From JBHEBG01 sp046557915 (lineage in GTDB: Bacteria; Bacteroidota; Bacteroidia; Flavobacteriales; Flavobacteriaceae): a stretch of DNA of 64,000 bases. The notes under the pieces were generated by a model that did no database searches, was not told the DNA's origin, and saw nothing but the letters and a program-made list of their open reading frames with translations. The stretch is from contig NZ_JBHEBG010000002.1 of NCBI RefSeq assembly GCF_046557915.1, forward strand, positions 62,001-126,000. The letters are read 5' to 3'. The position numbers and the translations under genes are program-made. How positions within the stretch are numbered: position 1 is the stretch's first letter; each line of letters starts with the position of its first letter. This document shows, one piece after another, positions 43,962 through 53,778 of the stretch.

Positions 43962-44918
43962 CTATAATCCTAAACTATCTCGCAAAAATACATCATCATT
44001 ACCATTTTGTCCCCAATAAGCTGTTTTTAAGGTGTTTATTTTTGTTGCCTTGGATGTCATGCTTTTTGCGTTGGCCCCAAAACCACTTTTATAGGTTTCT
44101 GTCCAACTTTCAATAGTGTGCGGAAAGGAAGTAGAAAAATTGATCACCAATGTTCTTTGCAGTTCTGGATAATCTATTTCATAAGCGCTTAGGTCTCCGT
44201 TTTTAGTTAAAGAAACAGTTGCTTTATAGGCTTTTATCTCCTTGTGCCTTAGTCTAATATACTCTAAAGAAGGTATAATGTACTGTTCACCCACGGGAAG
44301 TCTGTCCGGAGCTATTCGTATTTTGTTCCAAAGCTCATTTTCCAAGATGGATTTTTCTAGCTGTAGGTTCTTATCTCCCTCACTTTCAAAATAAGAAAAG
44401 GAGCTTATATCAAATTTATCCCTGTTATTGAGTTGAGTAAAGACCTGCCCGCACCATTCCTGCACCGAGGTGGTAACCTTTATGGCGTGCTGATTGTCGT
44501 GTACCGGATAAAAACTACTGCCCATAATGGAATACGGATATATTCCGGTTAAATATTTTTTGGTGCTGTTCAATTTTAATATCGGAACATTGTTCGGATT
44601 GGAACGATCTGCCTTTACCTGCTTGTCCGCCACAAAGGGTTCGGTAACATACACCAAAACTGCTTTTCCTTCACGGATTTCCCCATAACGGGCCTGTTCT
44701 AGTGCGTATGATGTTATTTCGGCATTACCTGCGTACCAATATTTTTTAAAATCTTCAGAAAGTGGTTTTTTGGGTTCTGCGGAAACAATACTTTCAGACT
44801 CCGCATTAAGGGCTACCTCAGTGGAATTTCCTTTTATTTTTTCATTGCACGAAGCTATAACATAGGTAAGGGCAATTAACGCGAACAATATGGTCTCAAA
44901 TCTTGCAAAACGTTTCAT
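43962..44918 (-). CDS. Lipoprotein next to maf, unknown function
   Basis: 318 residues from the ATG at 44918 (MKRFARFETILFALIALTYVIASC), lipobox VIASC. The mature part is acidic at first and then has an ordered domain (YWYAGNAEITSYAL, KVTTSVQEWCGQVF). Related proteins in databases are often named after the neighbouring Maf protein, but it has no Maf motif. It probably has an envelope role; no function known. Confidence 0.75.
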   Translation of the reverse strand: MKRFARFETILFALIALTYVIASCNEKIKGNSTEVALNAESESIVSAEPKKPLSEDFKKYWYAGNAEITSYALEQARYGEIREGKAVLVYVTEPFVADKQVKADRSNPNNVPILKLNSTKKYLTGIYPYSIMGSSFYPVHDNQHAIKVTTSVQEWCGQVFTQLNNRDKFDISSFSYFESEGDKNLQLEKSILENELWNKIRIAPDRLPVGEQYIIPSLEYIRLRHKEIKAYKATVSLTKNGDLSAYEIDYPELQRTLVINFSTSFPHTIESWTETYKSGFGANAKSMTSKATKINTLKTAYWGQNGNDDVFLRDSLGL

Positions 44919-44953
44919 TGGATTCAATTTTTCATAAAAATAAGCATCAATTT

Positions 44954-45541
44954 TCAAGAAACCATGCTTATTAACGTTTTGTAAACGATATGCGTTGGTA
45001 AACCCATAACATTGTTATAAGACCCCTGAATTTCAGTTACTCCAATGTGCCCTATCCATTCCTGGATGCCATAGGCCCCGGCTTTGTCAAAAGGATGGTA
45101 GTTGTTGATGTAATACCAAATTTCATCATCGGACAAATTCTTAAACTTTACCTTGGTAATGGCATAGGCGGTTCGTTGGTCTTTGGCGGTGGTAAAGCAC
45201 ACGGAAGTGATTACCTCGTGCCAGCCGTTAGATAGTGTTTTCAGCATTTCATAGGCTTCTTGTGCATCAACAGCTTTGGCCAAGGATTTATCCTGGTGCC
45301 ACACAACAGTATCCGAAGTGATAAGAATTTCATTTTCACCTAATTCATCTTTATGGACACTGGCCTTTAATACTGCCAAATATGTGCTGATTTCTTCCCG
45401 TTTTAAATGTTCGGGGTAAATTTCCTCAACGGATTTTAGACGAATCTGAAAATCCAATCCCAATTCCTTAAAAAACTGTTGACGCCTTGGGGATCCGGAG
45501 GCTAAGACTATTGTGAATTGTTTTAATTCTTCGGTCAGCAT
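44954..45541 (-). CDS. maf: Maf family nucleotide pyrophosphatase
   Basis: 195 residues. House-cleaning NTP pyrophosphatase. Typical opening IVLASGSPRRQQFFKELG (about 12-29), the DTVVWHQDKSLAKA loop (about 83-96) and the closing YDNVMGLPTHIVYK-like segment (here SYNNVMGLPTH, about 177-187). Sequence does not tell the nucleotide. It lies 5 nt downstream of the KdsC-type gene. Confidence 0.95.
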   Translation of the reverse strand: MLTEELKQFTIVLASGSPRRQQFFKELGLDFQIRLKSVEEIYPEHLKREEISTYLAVLKASVHKDELGENEILITSDTVVWHQDKSLAKAVDAQEAYEMLKTLSNGWHEVITSVCFTTAKDQRTAYAITKVKFKNLSDDEIWYYINNYHPFDKAGAYGIQEWIGHIGVTEIQGSYNNVMGLPTHIVYKTLISMVS

Positions 45542-45546
45542 GGTGT

Positions 45547-46074
45547 CTAATCGTTTTCTGCACTAAAGTTATCGTACCAATCTCCCCTTACCTTCAATAC
45601 CTGTTCAATAATATCCCGCACACATCCATCACCACCATCTTTATGTGAAACATACTTGGAAACCGCTTTTACTTCTGCTACTGCATCTTGGGGGCAGGTG
45701 GGCAGTGCTACTATTTTCATAGGAGGAATATCGGGTAGGTCATCGCCCATATAGAGAACATTTTCTGGAGCTATATTATAAATATCTAGATATTCTTCTA
45801 GTGGCTCAACTTTGTGATGGGCTCCCAAATATATATCGGTTACCCCCAATCCCTTTAATCTATTGCGAACACCTTCATCGGTTCCGCCGGTAATAATACA
45901 TACATTATAGCCCTTCATAAGGGCGGTTTTGAGTGCGTATCCATCTTTAACACTCATTTTTCGTAACATGGCTCCCTCAGTGGTGATTAATAGGGTGCCA
46001 TCTGTAAAAACCCCATCAACATCAAATACAAATGTGGTAATGTCCTTTAGATATTCCTTATAACTTTTCTCCAT
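45547..46074 (-). CDS. KdsC-type HAD phosphatase (3-deoxy-manno-octulosonate 8-phosphate phosphatase)
   Basis: 175 residues from ATG at 46074; a second ATG at 46086 would overlap the DUF2520 gene more. HAD superfamily subfamily IIIA: FVFDVDGVFTDG with the nucleophile Asp, the second motif ITGG and the MGDDLPDIPPM acidic pair. The tetrameric KdsC group removes phosphate from KDO-8-P in lipopolysaccharide core synthesis. No kdsA/B is in the window, so the role is inferred. Confidence 0.9.
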   Translation of the reverse strand: MEKSYKEYLKDITTFVFDVDGVFTDGTLLITTEGAMLRKMSVKDGYALKTALMKGYNVCIITGGTDEGVRNRLKGLGVTDIYLGAHHKVEPLEEYLDIYNIAPENVLYMGDDLPDIPPMKIVALPTCPQDAVAEVKAVSKYVSHKDGGDGCVRDIIEQVLKVRGDWYDNFSAEND

Positions 46075-46822
46075 GGCTTTTTTCAATTGATTTGCTCATT
46101 AGGGCGTACACCTCCCTGTGCGTTTCGTCTTTTAATTGTTTATTATGTTTTTCCAGTGTCTTTTTATCCTTGCGTACTGCTGGTCCCGTCTGGGCCTCAA
46201 AGGGCTGCAAGGTTTGTATTTTTTTTGCTGTTTCCATGATGAGTGGTTTTAATAGCTCGAAAGGAAGTCCGTTTTCATCACAAATTTCCTTGCCCAATTG
46301 ATAGCAATGGTTGGTGAAGTTATTTACAAATACCGCCGAAATATGCAGAACACCCCGCTGTTTAGATGAAATATGCACTACATTGTCCGAAATTTTGGAA
46401 GCTAGCTCCGTCAAGATATGAAGGTCATTTTCGTTTCCGGCCTCTATACAAATGGGTATGGTTTTGAAATTTGGTCGTTGTCCTTTGCTAAAGGTTTGCA
46501 AGGGGTAAAAAACGCCTCGTCGCTCATTGTACTCCAAGGCATTTAAGGCTACCGCACCGGAAGTATGTACCACCAGACCCTTTTTAGTGCTTAAGTTTTT
46601 AGCTACCTCGGCAATGGCATCATCGCTAACAGCAATAAGGTATACATTGGCCTCCATGATGCGGGCATAACTGGTAGTGGTATTTACCGAAGGGGCAAAG
46701 GCAGCCAGCGCTTTTTTATTTCGCCCAACAACCTGCACTAATGCTATATCGGTATGTTCTAGGAACGCATCGAGCAAATGAGTGGCCACGTTACCAGTAC
46801 CCAGAAGAACAACCTTAATCAT
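46058..46822 (-). CDS. Rossmann-fold and DUF2520 domain protein
   Basis: 254 residues. N-terminal NAD(P)-binding Rossmann motif VVLLGTGNVATHLLDAF (about 4-20), then the DUF2520 all-helical domain (QRGVLHISAVFVNNFTNHCYQLG, cut: AVFVNNFTNHC). The architecture resembles 6-phosphogluconate/ketopantoate-type dehydrogenases, but the substrate is unknown. The 3' end overlaps the phosphatase start. Confidence 0.88.
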   Translation of the reverse strand: MIKVVLLGTGNVATHLLDAFLEHTDIALVQVVGRNKKALAAFAPSVNTTTSYARIMEANVYLIAVSDDAIAEVAKNLSTKKGLVVHTSGAVALNALEYNERRGVFYPLQTFSKGQRPNFKTIPICIEAGNENDLHILTELASKISDNVVHISSKQRGVLHISAVFVNNFTNHCYQLGKEICDENGLPFELLKPLIMETAKKIQTLQPFEAQTGPAVRKDKKTLEKHNKQLKDETHREVYALMSKSIEKSHGEKL

Positions 46823-47010
46823 ACCGCTAAAATAAGCATATATTTCATTTACACCTCGCTATTTCCAAGCATATCCATAAGCGTAGATCGTTACCATTTT
46901 TTCGAGTTTTTTGACAGGTATTTTTTGTGAAAAAACCTTGGACAAACGAATTCTTGCATATAAAGTATCCTAAGATTGTTAATTACCTCATTTTTGTCTT
47001 CGAAATACGT

Positions 47011-47018
47011 TATTTTTG
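47011..47018 (+). promoter_or_regulatory. -7 box upstream of ccsBA
   Basis: TATTTTTG, fits TAnnTTTG; 30 nt before the ATG. No well-spaced -33 TTTG is seen, so this is weak. Confidence 0.35.
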
Positions 47019-47048
47019 CACTCTGAAAATACAATTCAGTCCTCCAAA

Positions 47049-50000
47049 ATGATAGATTTACTTAAGAAGATCTTCTTTTCCACACGCTTAATGGCCTTCT
47101 TGTTCATCGCTTTTGCCACAGCTATGGCTTTCGGAACATTTATTGAAAGTTGGTACAGCACGGAAACGGCGCGGATATGGATTTATAATACTACCTGGTT
47201 TGAGGCCATAATGGTATTTTTTGTCATCAATTTTATAGGAAACATTTTTAAATATAGATTGTTCCGTAAGGAAAAATGGGCCGTGCTTACATTACACCTG
47301 TCTTGGATATTGATCATTTTGGGAGCCTTTGTTACAAGGTATATTAGCTTTGAAGGCGTAATGCCCATAAGGGAGGGAAATACTGAAAAAGTATTTTATT
47401 CGGACAAAACATATTTAACGGCATTTGTTGACGGGGAGATTAATGGTGAGCCTAAACGAAAGCTATTGGAGGATGATTTGATAGTGACACCCGAAGCCCT
47501 AAAATCGAGCTTGCCATGGAAATCCGATTTTAACGGACAACCCTTTACCATTTCCTATGTAGATTTTATAAAAGGTGCCAAAAAAGGGCTGATACCCAAT
47601 GAAAACGGCAGCGAATTTCTTAAAATCGTGGAATCTGGGGATGGCACCCGACACGAACATTATTTGGAAAACGGGGAAGTTGCAAGTATACACAACGTTT
47701 TGTTTTCATTGAACAAACCTACCGATGGGGCCATCAACATAGCAACTACGGATAGCACTTACCATATAAAATCACCTTTTGAAGGTAGTTTTATGCGTAT
47801 GGCAGATCAGTTCCAAGGACAACTTTTTAAAGACAGCCTACAAACCTTACAACTACGCTCGCTATACAATACTGCCGGTATGCAGTTTGTAATTCCGGAC
47901 CCCCTGGTTAAAGGTGTGGAAGGTGTAGTCACCATTCCTAGAGAGGAAGTTACCGAGGTAGATCAGGATGCTTTGGTACTTAGCATAACGGTCAATGGGG
48001 AGAGTGTTACCAAAAAGATATTGGGAGGAAGGGGTTCTTCAAATTTTTCCGAGAAGATTGGGGTAGGCGGATTGGACTTTACCTTAGGTTATGGTTCCAA
48101 AGTTTATGAACTGCCTTTTGCAATAAAGTTGAACGATTTTATAGCCGAAAAATATCCTGGTACGGAAAGGGGATATGCTTCTTTTATGAGCAAGGTTACT
48201 GTGGAAGATCAACGGGCTTTTGATTATGATATTTTCATGAACAATATTTTGGACCACCAAGGATATCGTTTTTTTCAATCGGGTTTTGATCCGGATGAAC
48301 GGGGTACCATCCTTTCCGTTAATCACGATCTTGTGGGCACGTGGATTACTTATATTGGCTACTTTCTCCTGTACATTGGTTTAATGGGTATTATGTTCTT
48401 TGGGAAGACCCGTTTTAAGGATTTGGCAAATTCTCTGGATAAACTAAAGGCGAAGAAAGCGGGCATGACCACAATTTTAGCTTTGGGTTTTGTCCTCCAT
48501 GGAACAGCCCAGGACACCCATGCACATACCGCCGCTCCTGCTGCTCAGCAAGTAGATTCTATATTGCAGACTACCATTGTATCCAAGGAACATGCGGCAG
48601 CTTTTGGGAAATTGATTATTCAGGACGATGGGGGACGTATGAAACCCATTAATACATTTTCTTCCGAGCTTTTACGCAAACTAAGTCTAAAGAGTTCTTA
48701 TAAGGATTTAAATGCAGATCAGGTATTCCTATCCATGATGTTGAACCCAGCCGTTTGGTACAATACGGCGTTTATAGCATTGGATAAGAAAGGGGATAAT
48801 GATAGTATTAGAACCATAATCGGGGTAACCGATGAACAACGTTTTGTAAAGGCGACCGATTTTTTTGAAGCGGACGGAAAATATAAGTTGGCGCCTTATC
48901 TACAAAAAGCCTATGCTACCAATACACCTAACAAATTTGAGCAAGACTTTAAAGATGCAGATCTTAGATTAGGCCTGCTAAATAGGGCATTGGGAGGCGA
49001 AATAATTAAGATATTCCCTTTGTTGAACGATGAGAACAACAAATGGATTTCGGCAGTGGAATACCGTTCCGGACAATACCAAGTAACAGATTCCCTGTAT
49101 GCCAACTTTGTTAAAAATGCCGTACCATACTATTTGTCTACCCTCCAAACCGCTAAGGCCACCGGGGATTATACCGGGGCCGATAGATTACTTCAGGCTT
49201 TTAAGCAAAACCAACAAAATCATGGTAGCGAAGTACTGCCAAGCGATGCAAAGATTAAAGCCGAAGTAGTATATAACAGCCTCGATATTTTTAATCGCAT
49301 GTATAAGTACTATGCTGTTATTGGACTTTTAATGTTTTTTGTGCTGATATTCCGAATTTTTAAGGATAGGGAAATTTGGCGTGTGGCCACTTTTTTCTTT
49401 AAAGGAACAATCATGGTCTTTTTTGTTTGGCATACGGCCGGACTGATTTTGCGATGGTACATATCCGGACATGCTCCTTGGAGTGATGCTTATGAAAGTA
49501 TTCTTTATGTTTCCTGGGCCACCATGGGCATGGGCCTACTTTTAGGACGCAAAAGCCATATGACAATTGCCGCAACGGCCTTTGTAACCTCTTTACTGCT
49601 TTGGATAGCGCATCAAAATTGGGTAGATCCAGCCATTGCAAACCTAGTGCCCGTATTGGATAGTTACTGGCTCATGATTCATGTAGCGGTAATCGTTGGA
49701 AGTTACGGCCCGCTTACCGTAGGTATGATTCTTGGTGTAGTGGCTTTGTTATTGATTATTCTTACCAATGAAAAGAACAAGGCCAAGATGGAACTAAATC
49801 TTAAAGAACTTACCATAGTTAACGAACTTACCCTAACAGTAGGTTTGGTGATGCTTACTATTGGTAATTTCTTAGGAGGGCAATGGGCCAATGAAAGTTG
49901 GGGCCGTTATTGGGGTTGGGACCCCAAGGAGACCTGGGCGCTCATTTCCATAATGATCTATGCTTTTGTAATCCACACCCGTCTTGTTCCCGGACTCCGA

Positions 50001-50210
50001 GGTAAATGGACATTCAATTTTTTGAGCGTAGCCGCCTTTGGTAGTATTATGATGACCTATTTTGGTGTAAACTTTTATCTGGTTGGGCTGCACAGTTATG
50101 CCAGCGGGTCTCCTGTGATAACACCTACCTTCGTTTGGTACATTGTCTTCGGTGTATTGATTTTGGGAATTATCAGCTACTGGAGATACAAGGTCAATTA
50201 CGTTAAATAA
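47049..50210 (+). CDS. ccsBA: Cytochrome c biogenesis ResB-CcsA fusion
   Basis: 1053 residues from the ATG at 47049 (MIDLLKKIFFSTRLMAF). System II of cytochrome c maturation, which carries haem across the membrane and attaches it to apocytochrome c. The N-terminal ResB part (about 1-450) has four membrane segments around a large periplasmic domain. The C-terminal CcsA part (about 780-1050) has the tryptophan-rich haem motif WGRYWGWDPKETW and external histidines (HTAG, HVAV). The fusion form is usual in Bacteroidota. Confidence 0.95.
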   Translation: MIDLLKKIFFSTRLMAFLFIAFATAMAFGTFIESWYSTETARIWIYNTTWFEAIMVFFVINFIGNIFKYRLFRKEKWAVLTLHLSWILIILGAFVTRYISFEGVMPIREGNTEKVFYSDKTYLTAFVDGEINGEPKRKLLEDDLIVTPEALKSSLPWKSDFNGQPFTISYVDFIKGAKKGLIPNENGSEFLKIVESGDGTRHEHYLENGEVASIHNVLFSLNKPTDGAINIATTDSTYHIKSPFEGSFMRMADQFQGQLFKDSLQTLQLRSLYNTAGMQFVIPDPLVKGVEGVVTIPREEVTEVDQDALVLSITVNGESVTKKILGGRGSSNFSEKIGVGGLDFTLGYGSKVYELPFAIKLNDFIAEKYPGTERGYASFMSKVTVEDQRAFDYDIFMNNILDHQGYRFFQSGFDPDERGTILSVNHDLVGTWITYIGYFLLYIGLMGIMFFGKTRFKDLANSLDKLKAKKAGMTTILALGFVLHGTAQDTHAHTAAPAAQQVDSILQTTIVSKEHAAAFGKLIIQDDGGRMKPINTFSSELLRKLSLKSSYKDLNADQVFLSMMLNPAVWYNTAFIALDKKGDNDSIRTIIGVTDEQRFVKATDFFEADGKYKLAPYLQKAYATNTPNKFEQDFKDADLRLGLLNRALGGEIIKIFPLLNDENNKWISAVEYRSGQYQVTDSLYANFVKNAVPYYLSTLQTAKATGDYTGADRLLQAFKQNQQNHGSEVLPSDAKIKAEVVYNSLDIFNRMYKYYAVIGLLMFFVLIFRIFKDREIWRVATFFFKGTIMVFFVWHTAGLILRWYISGHAPWSDAYESILYVSWATMGMGLLLGRKSHMTIAATAFVTSLLLWIAHQNWVDPAIANLVPVLDSYWLMIHVAVIVGSYGPLTVGMILGVVALLLIILTNEKNKAKMELNLKELTIVNELTLTVGLVMLTIGNFLGGQWANESWGRYWGWDPKETWALISIMIYAFVIHTRLVPGLRGKWTFNFLSVAAFGSIMMTYFGVNFYLVGLHSYASGSPVITPTFVWYIVFGVLILGIISYWRYKVNYVK

Positions 50211-50221
50211 TTTTCAAATTA

Positions 50222-50252
50222 TTTGTTATCCCTAAAAAAAGGTGCATCTTTG
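50222..50252 (+). promoter_or_regulatory. Promoter of the MATE gene
   Basis: TTTG (50222-50225), 19 nt, CATCTTTG (50245-50252); one mismatch to TAnnTTTG. Expected transcript start near 50259, just before the structured leader. Confidence 0.5.
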
Positions 50253-50268
50253 TACCATCATGAAGTTA

Positions 50269-50373
50269 TAGAATTTATGTACACCATAGATGTCATCGGA
50301 GGGCTAAAGCCCAGGTTTTAGTCGGCTACTTGCCGACAGGTGACACTTTTCTCTTTTTTCAACATAAATTCTA
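50269..50373 (+). ncRNA. Structured 5' leader RNA (putative riboregulator) of the MATE gene
   Basis: Four nested stems can be traced. P1: TAGAATTTATGT (50269-50280) pairs with ACATAAATTCTA (50362-50373). P2: TGTCATC (50291-50297) with GGTGACA (50339-50345). P3: GGGC (50301-50304) with GCCC (50309-50312). P4: GTCGGC (50321-50326) with GCCGAC (50332-50337). P1 ends 4 nt before the ATG of the MATE gene, so folding could block initiation. It matches no riboswitch class I recall; a dispersed repeat remains possible. Confidence 0.55.
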
Positions 50374-50377
50374 AGTA

Positions 50378-51787
50378 ATGACACAATCCAATAAACTTAC
50401 GTTTAAAAAACTTTTTAAATACTTTATTATTTCCGTTACGGGCAAGGAAACGGAATTCACCACTGGTAGCATAAGGAAGGCCATTTTTATGCTCTCCATT
50501 CCCATGATATTGGAAATGCTGATGGAGTCTATCTTTGCTTTGGTAGATATTGCCTACGTATCACAGGTAAGCGTTAATGCCGTGGCTACAATCGGTCTTA
50601 CAGAATCTGTTATAACCCTGGTATATGCCATTGCCATTGGGTTAAGCATGGCCGCAACTGCTGTGGTCGCCAGGCGTATTGGCGAAAAGGACATCAAAGG
50701 TGCCCGCGAATCCGCGGTACAGGCCATCTTATTGGGAATAGGGGTCTCCGCTCTGGTAGGAGGCGTTGGTTTTTTCTATGCCAAGGAGATATTGGCCCTT
50801 ATGGGCGCCGAACCCGACCTTATAGCCGAGGGTTACGGGTATACCCAATTGTTGATAGGTGGTAACATCACCATTTTATTACTGTTTCTTATCAATGCAA
50901 TTTTTAGAGGGGCAGGTGATGCATCTGTTGCCATGTGGACTTTAGTACTCTCCAATGGTCTAAATATTATTTTAGACCCCATATTCATTTTTGGCTGGGG
51001 ACCCGTTCCAGAATTCGGGGTAATGGGTGCTGCAATCGCAACCAATATTGGTAGGGGTACAGCGGTGCTGTTTCAGTTGGCCATACTGTTTTTTGGTTGG
51101 AGCAGCATTAAAATAGGATTTAAGGATGTTATCATAAGGGCCCAAGTGATGTTTAACTTGATAAAAGTCTCTATGGGAGGTATTGCACAGTTCCTCATAG
51201 GTACATCTAGTTGGGTATTTTTAATGCGTATAATGTCGGAGTTTGGTAGCGAAGTACTTGCTGGTTATACCATTGCCATAAGGGTAATGATGTTTACATT
51301 GATGCCTTCTTGGGGGATGAGCAACGCTGCAGCTACTTTAGTTGGACAAAATTTGGGTGCCAATCAGCCCGAAAGAGCAGAAATATCGGTATGGAAAACA
51401 GGGAAGTACAATGCCTATTTTATGCTATTGGTGTCTTTGGTCTATTTGTTTTTTGCCAAAGAGATCATCGGGTTGTTCAATGATGCCCCCAGTGTTGTGG
51501 AAAGTGGAGGGCTATGCCTGCAAATTATAGCGGCTGGCTATATCTTTTATGCCTATGGCATGGTAGTTACCCAAGCTTTTAATGGGGCAGGGGATACCAA
51601 AACGCCCACAAAGATCAATTTTGTTGCCTTTTGGTTGTTTCAACTACCTTTTGCCTACTTGGGTGCCATTACGTTTAAACTGGGAGCTATGGGTGTTTTT
51701 ATGGCCATTACGCTGGCCGAAATTTTGCTTGCGGTGATTGCCATTGTCTGGTTTAAAAAGGGATATTGGAAGAAGGTTCAAGTCTAA
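50378..51787 (+). CDS. MATE family multidrug/toxin efflux transporter
   Basis: 469 residues with twelve membrane segments. MATE signatures: SIPMILEMLMESIFALVDIAYVSQV (cut: LEMLMESIFALVDIAYVS), a GAGDASVAMW stretch after the sixth helix and the mirrored second half (FNGAGDTKTPTKIN). Na+- or H+-coupled export of cations, drugs or metabolites from the cytosol. The leader RNA suggests ligand-controlled expression. Confidence 0.93.
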   Translation: MTQSNKLTFKKLFKYFIISVTGKETEFTTGSIRKAIFMLSIPMILEMLMESIFALVDIAYVSQVSVNAVATIGLTESVITLVYAIAIGLSMAATAVVARRIGEKDIKGARESAVQAILLGIGVSALVGGVGFFYAKEILALMGAEPDLIAEGYGYTQLLIGGNITILLLFLINAIFRGAGDASVAMWTLVLSNGLNIILDPIFIFGWGPVPEFGVMGAAIATNIGRGTAVLFQLAILFFGWSSIKIGFKDVIIRAQVMFNLIKVSMGGIAQFLIGTSSWVFLMRIMSEFGSEVLAGYTIAIRVMMFTLMPSWGMSNAAATLVGQNLGANQPERAEISVWKTGKYNAYFMLLVSLVYLFFAKEIIGLFNDAPSVVESGGLCLQIIAAGYIFYAYGMVVTQAFNGAGDTKTPTKINFVAFWLFQLPFAYLGAITFKLGAMGVFMAITLAEILLAVIAIVWFKKGYWKKVQV

Positions 51788-51857
51788 GCTAATTTTGTAA
51801 CTTTGAACATTGCCTTAGCGTAATGGAGCACTATTTTACCATCTAAAAAACTGTTGA

Positions 51858-53033
51858 ATGGATAAAGCTAAAAAGGGACTTAATACGATTTGCACCCACA
51901 CGGGAAGCTTAAAAGACAAGGAATTTAAAGGTGCTGTTTCACCACTTTACATGAGCAGCTCCTATGCTTTTGAGGATGTGGACAAAAAGCGATATCCACG
52001 ATATTTCAATACACCCAACCAAGAAGCTCTTGGTAAGAAAATAGCAGCCTTGGAACATGCCGAGGCTGCTTTAATATTTGGAAGTGGTATGGCGGCCATA
52101 AGCACTTCTTTGATGGCATTTCTTAAATCTGGGGATCATGTTGTGCTGCAGCGAGAGTTATATGGAGGTACTTCCAATTTAATTTCCGAAGAGTTTGAAA
52201 GATTCGGTATTGCCTACACCTTTGCCGAAGGCATGCAAATCAGCGATTTTGAAAAGGAAATTAGACCTAATACCAAGGTAATTTATATAGAAACACCCTC
52301 CAATCCCTTGCTGGCCATTACAGATTTGCGTGGCATAGCCCAGATTGCACAAGAACATGGAATTATCTCCATGATCGATAATACTTTTGCCAGCCCTGTA
52401 AATCAAAATCCGATCGATTTTGGGATCGATATTGTAATACACAGCGCTACAAAATACATGGGAGGACATTCCGATATTTGTGCCGGGGCCGTGGCTGCTT
52501 CAACTGCCTATATAGAGCGGATCTTTGGTTTGGCCAAAAATTTGGGCGGTAGTCTCAGTGATTATACGGTTTGGCTGTTGGAGCGCAGCATAAAGACAAT
52601 GGGCATAAGGGTAAAAGTGCAAAATGAAAATGCTCAAAAAATGGCAGAATACCTCTACACACATAAAGATGTAAAGGCGGTTTATTACCCTGGCTTACCA
52701 TCGCATCCTGGGCATAACCTAGCCAAATCCCAAATGAAAGGATTTGGGGGCATGCTTTCTTTTGAACTTATAGAGACCTTGGACGCCTCCAGGTTTCAAA
52801 AGACATTACAGCTAATAAAGGCTTCCATGAGTTTGGCCGGGATAGAAAGTACCGTGCTTTCCCCTTCCAAAACCTCTCATGCGCTGTTGAGTGAAGAGGA
52901 ACGCAAACAGCAAGGAATCAATGACGGATTGATACGCTTTTCACTAGGCATCGAGGAACTCGATGATTTAATTACCGATATAGAACAAGCGCTAGAACAG
53001 GTTAGGAATAAGAAGCAAATAGCCAATCTGTAA
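51858..53033 (+). CDS. PLP-dependent transsulfuration enzyme
   Basis: 391 residues of the Cys/Met metabolism PLP family. The PLP lysine is K199 in SATKYMGGHSD; D174 in MIDNTFASP contacts the pyridine; YGGTSNL (about 102) binds phosphate. It could be methionine gamma-lyase, cystathionine gamma-synthase or O-acetylhomoserine sulfhydrylase-like; the sequence does not decide. Placement before bshB1 (22-nt gap) hints at cysteine supply for bacillithiol. Confidence 0.9.
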   Translation: MDKAKKGLNTICTHTGSLKDKEFKGAVSPLYMSSSYAFEDVDKKRYPRYFNTPNQEALGKKIAALEHAEAALIFGSGMAAISTSLMAFLKSGDHVVLQRELYGGTSNLISEEFERFGIAYTFAEGMQISDFEKEIRPNTKVIYIETPSNPLLAITDLRGIAQIAQEHGIISMIDNTFASPVNQNPIDFGIDIVIHSATKYMGGHSDICAGAVAASTAYIERIFGLAKNLGGSLSDYTVWLLERSIKTMGIRVKVQNENAQKMAEYLYTHKDVKAVYYPGLPSHPGHNLAKSQMKGFGGMLSFELIETLDASRFQKTLQLIKASMSLAGIESTVLSPSKTSHALLSEEERKQQGINDGLIRFSLGIEELDDLITDIEQALEQVRNKKQIANL

Positions 53034-53055
53034 ATACAAAATCAAACTACAGTAC

Positions 53056-53778
53056 ATGAAATTAGACATATTAGTTTTTGGGGCCCACCCCGATGACGCG
53101 GAATTGGGAGCGGGCGCTACAATAGCGAAGGAGATTGATAATGGCAAGAAAGTAGGAATTATAGATTTAACCCGCGGTGAGCTCGGTACCCGTGGCTCAG
53201 CAGTGATAAGAGATAAGGAGGCCACTGCGGCCGCAAAAATCTTAGGGGTTTCCATTCGTGAGAATTTGGAGTTTGCGGATGGGTTTTTTATAAATGATAA
53301 AGAACATCAACTAGCCATAATTAAAATGGTACGTAAATACCGCCCAGATATTGTTCTTTGTAATGCTATAGATGACAGGCATATAGATCATGCCAAAGGA
53401 AGTAAACTGGTAAGTGACGCTTGTTTTTTAAGCGGGTTGATAAAAATTGATAGTAAAGAGGAAGGCACGGATATCTGGCAAGAACCTTGGCGTCCAAAAC
53501 AGGTCTATCATTATATACAATGGAAGAACTTGGAACCGCATTTTGTTGTTGACGTTTCTGGGTATATTGAAAAAAAGACCGAGGCTATTATGGCCTATGG
53601 GTCGCAATTCTATGATCCGAAAAGTAAAGAGCCAGAGACTCCGATCAGTAGCAAAAACTTTATTGATAGTGTTATTTACAGGGCTAGAGATATGGGCAGA
53701 TTGGTAGGTGTTGGGTATGCAGAAGGTTTTACAACGGAGAGATCTATTGCCGTAGATCGATTGGATAACTTAATTTAA
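53056..53778 (+). CDS. bshB1: Bacillithiol biosynthesis deacetylase BshB1
   Basis: 240 residues of the LmbE/PIG-L family. Zinc site: H11, D13 and D14 in GAHPDDAELG, plus H109 and H112 in DRHIDHAKGS. The LTRGELGTRGS loop (about 38-48) is typical of BshB1. It deacetylates N-acetylglucosaminyl-malate in the second step of bacillithiol synthesis. bshA and bshC are not in the window. Coding ends overlap with the convergent histidine kinase gene by 4 nt. Confidence 0.93.
   Translation: MKLDILVFGAHPDDAELGAGATIAKEIDNGKKVGIIDLTRGELGTRGSAVIRDKEATAAAKILGVSIRENLEFADGFFINDKEHQLAIIKMVRKYRPDIVLCNAIDDRHIDHAKGSKLVSDACFLSGLIKIDSKEEGTDIWQEPWRPKQVYHYIQWKNLEPHFVVDVSGYIEKKTEAIMAYGSQFYDPKSKEPETPISSKNFIDSVIYRARDMGRLVGVGYAEGFTTERSIAVDRLDNLI

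Noticed and set aside
43962..44918. Naming the lipoprotein a septum formation inhibitor
   Set aside because: Such names come from its neighbour Maf; the protein has no Maf motif.
46058..46822. Pyrroline-5-carboxylate reductase
   Set aside because: Only the Rossmann start is similar; the C-terminal half is DUF2520.
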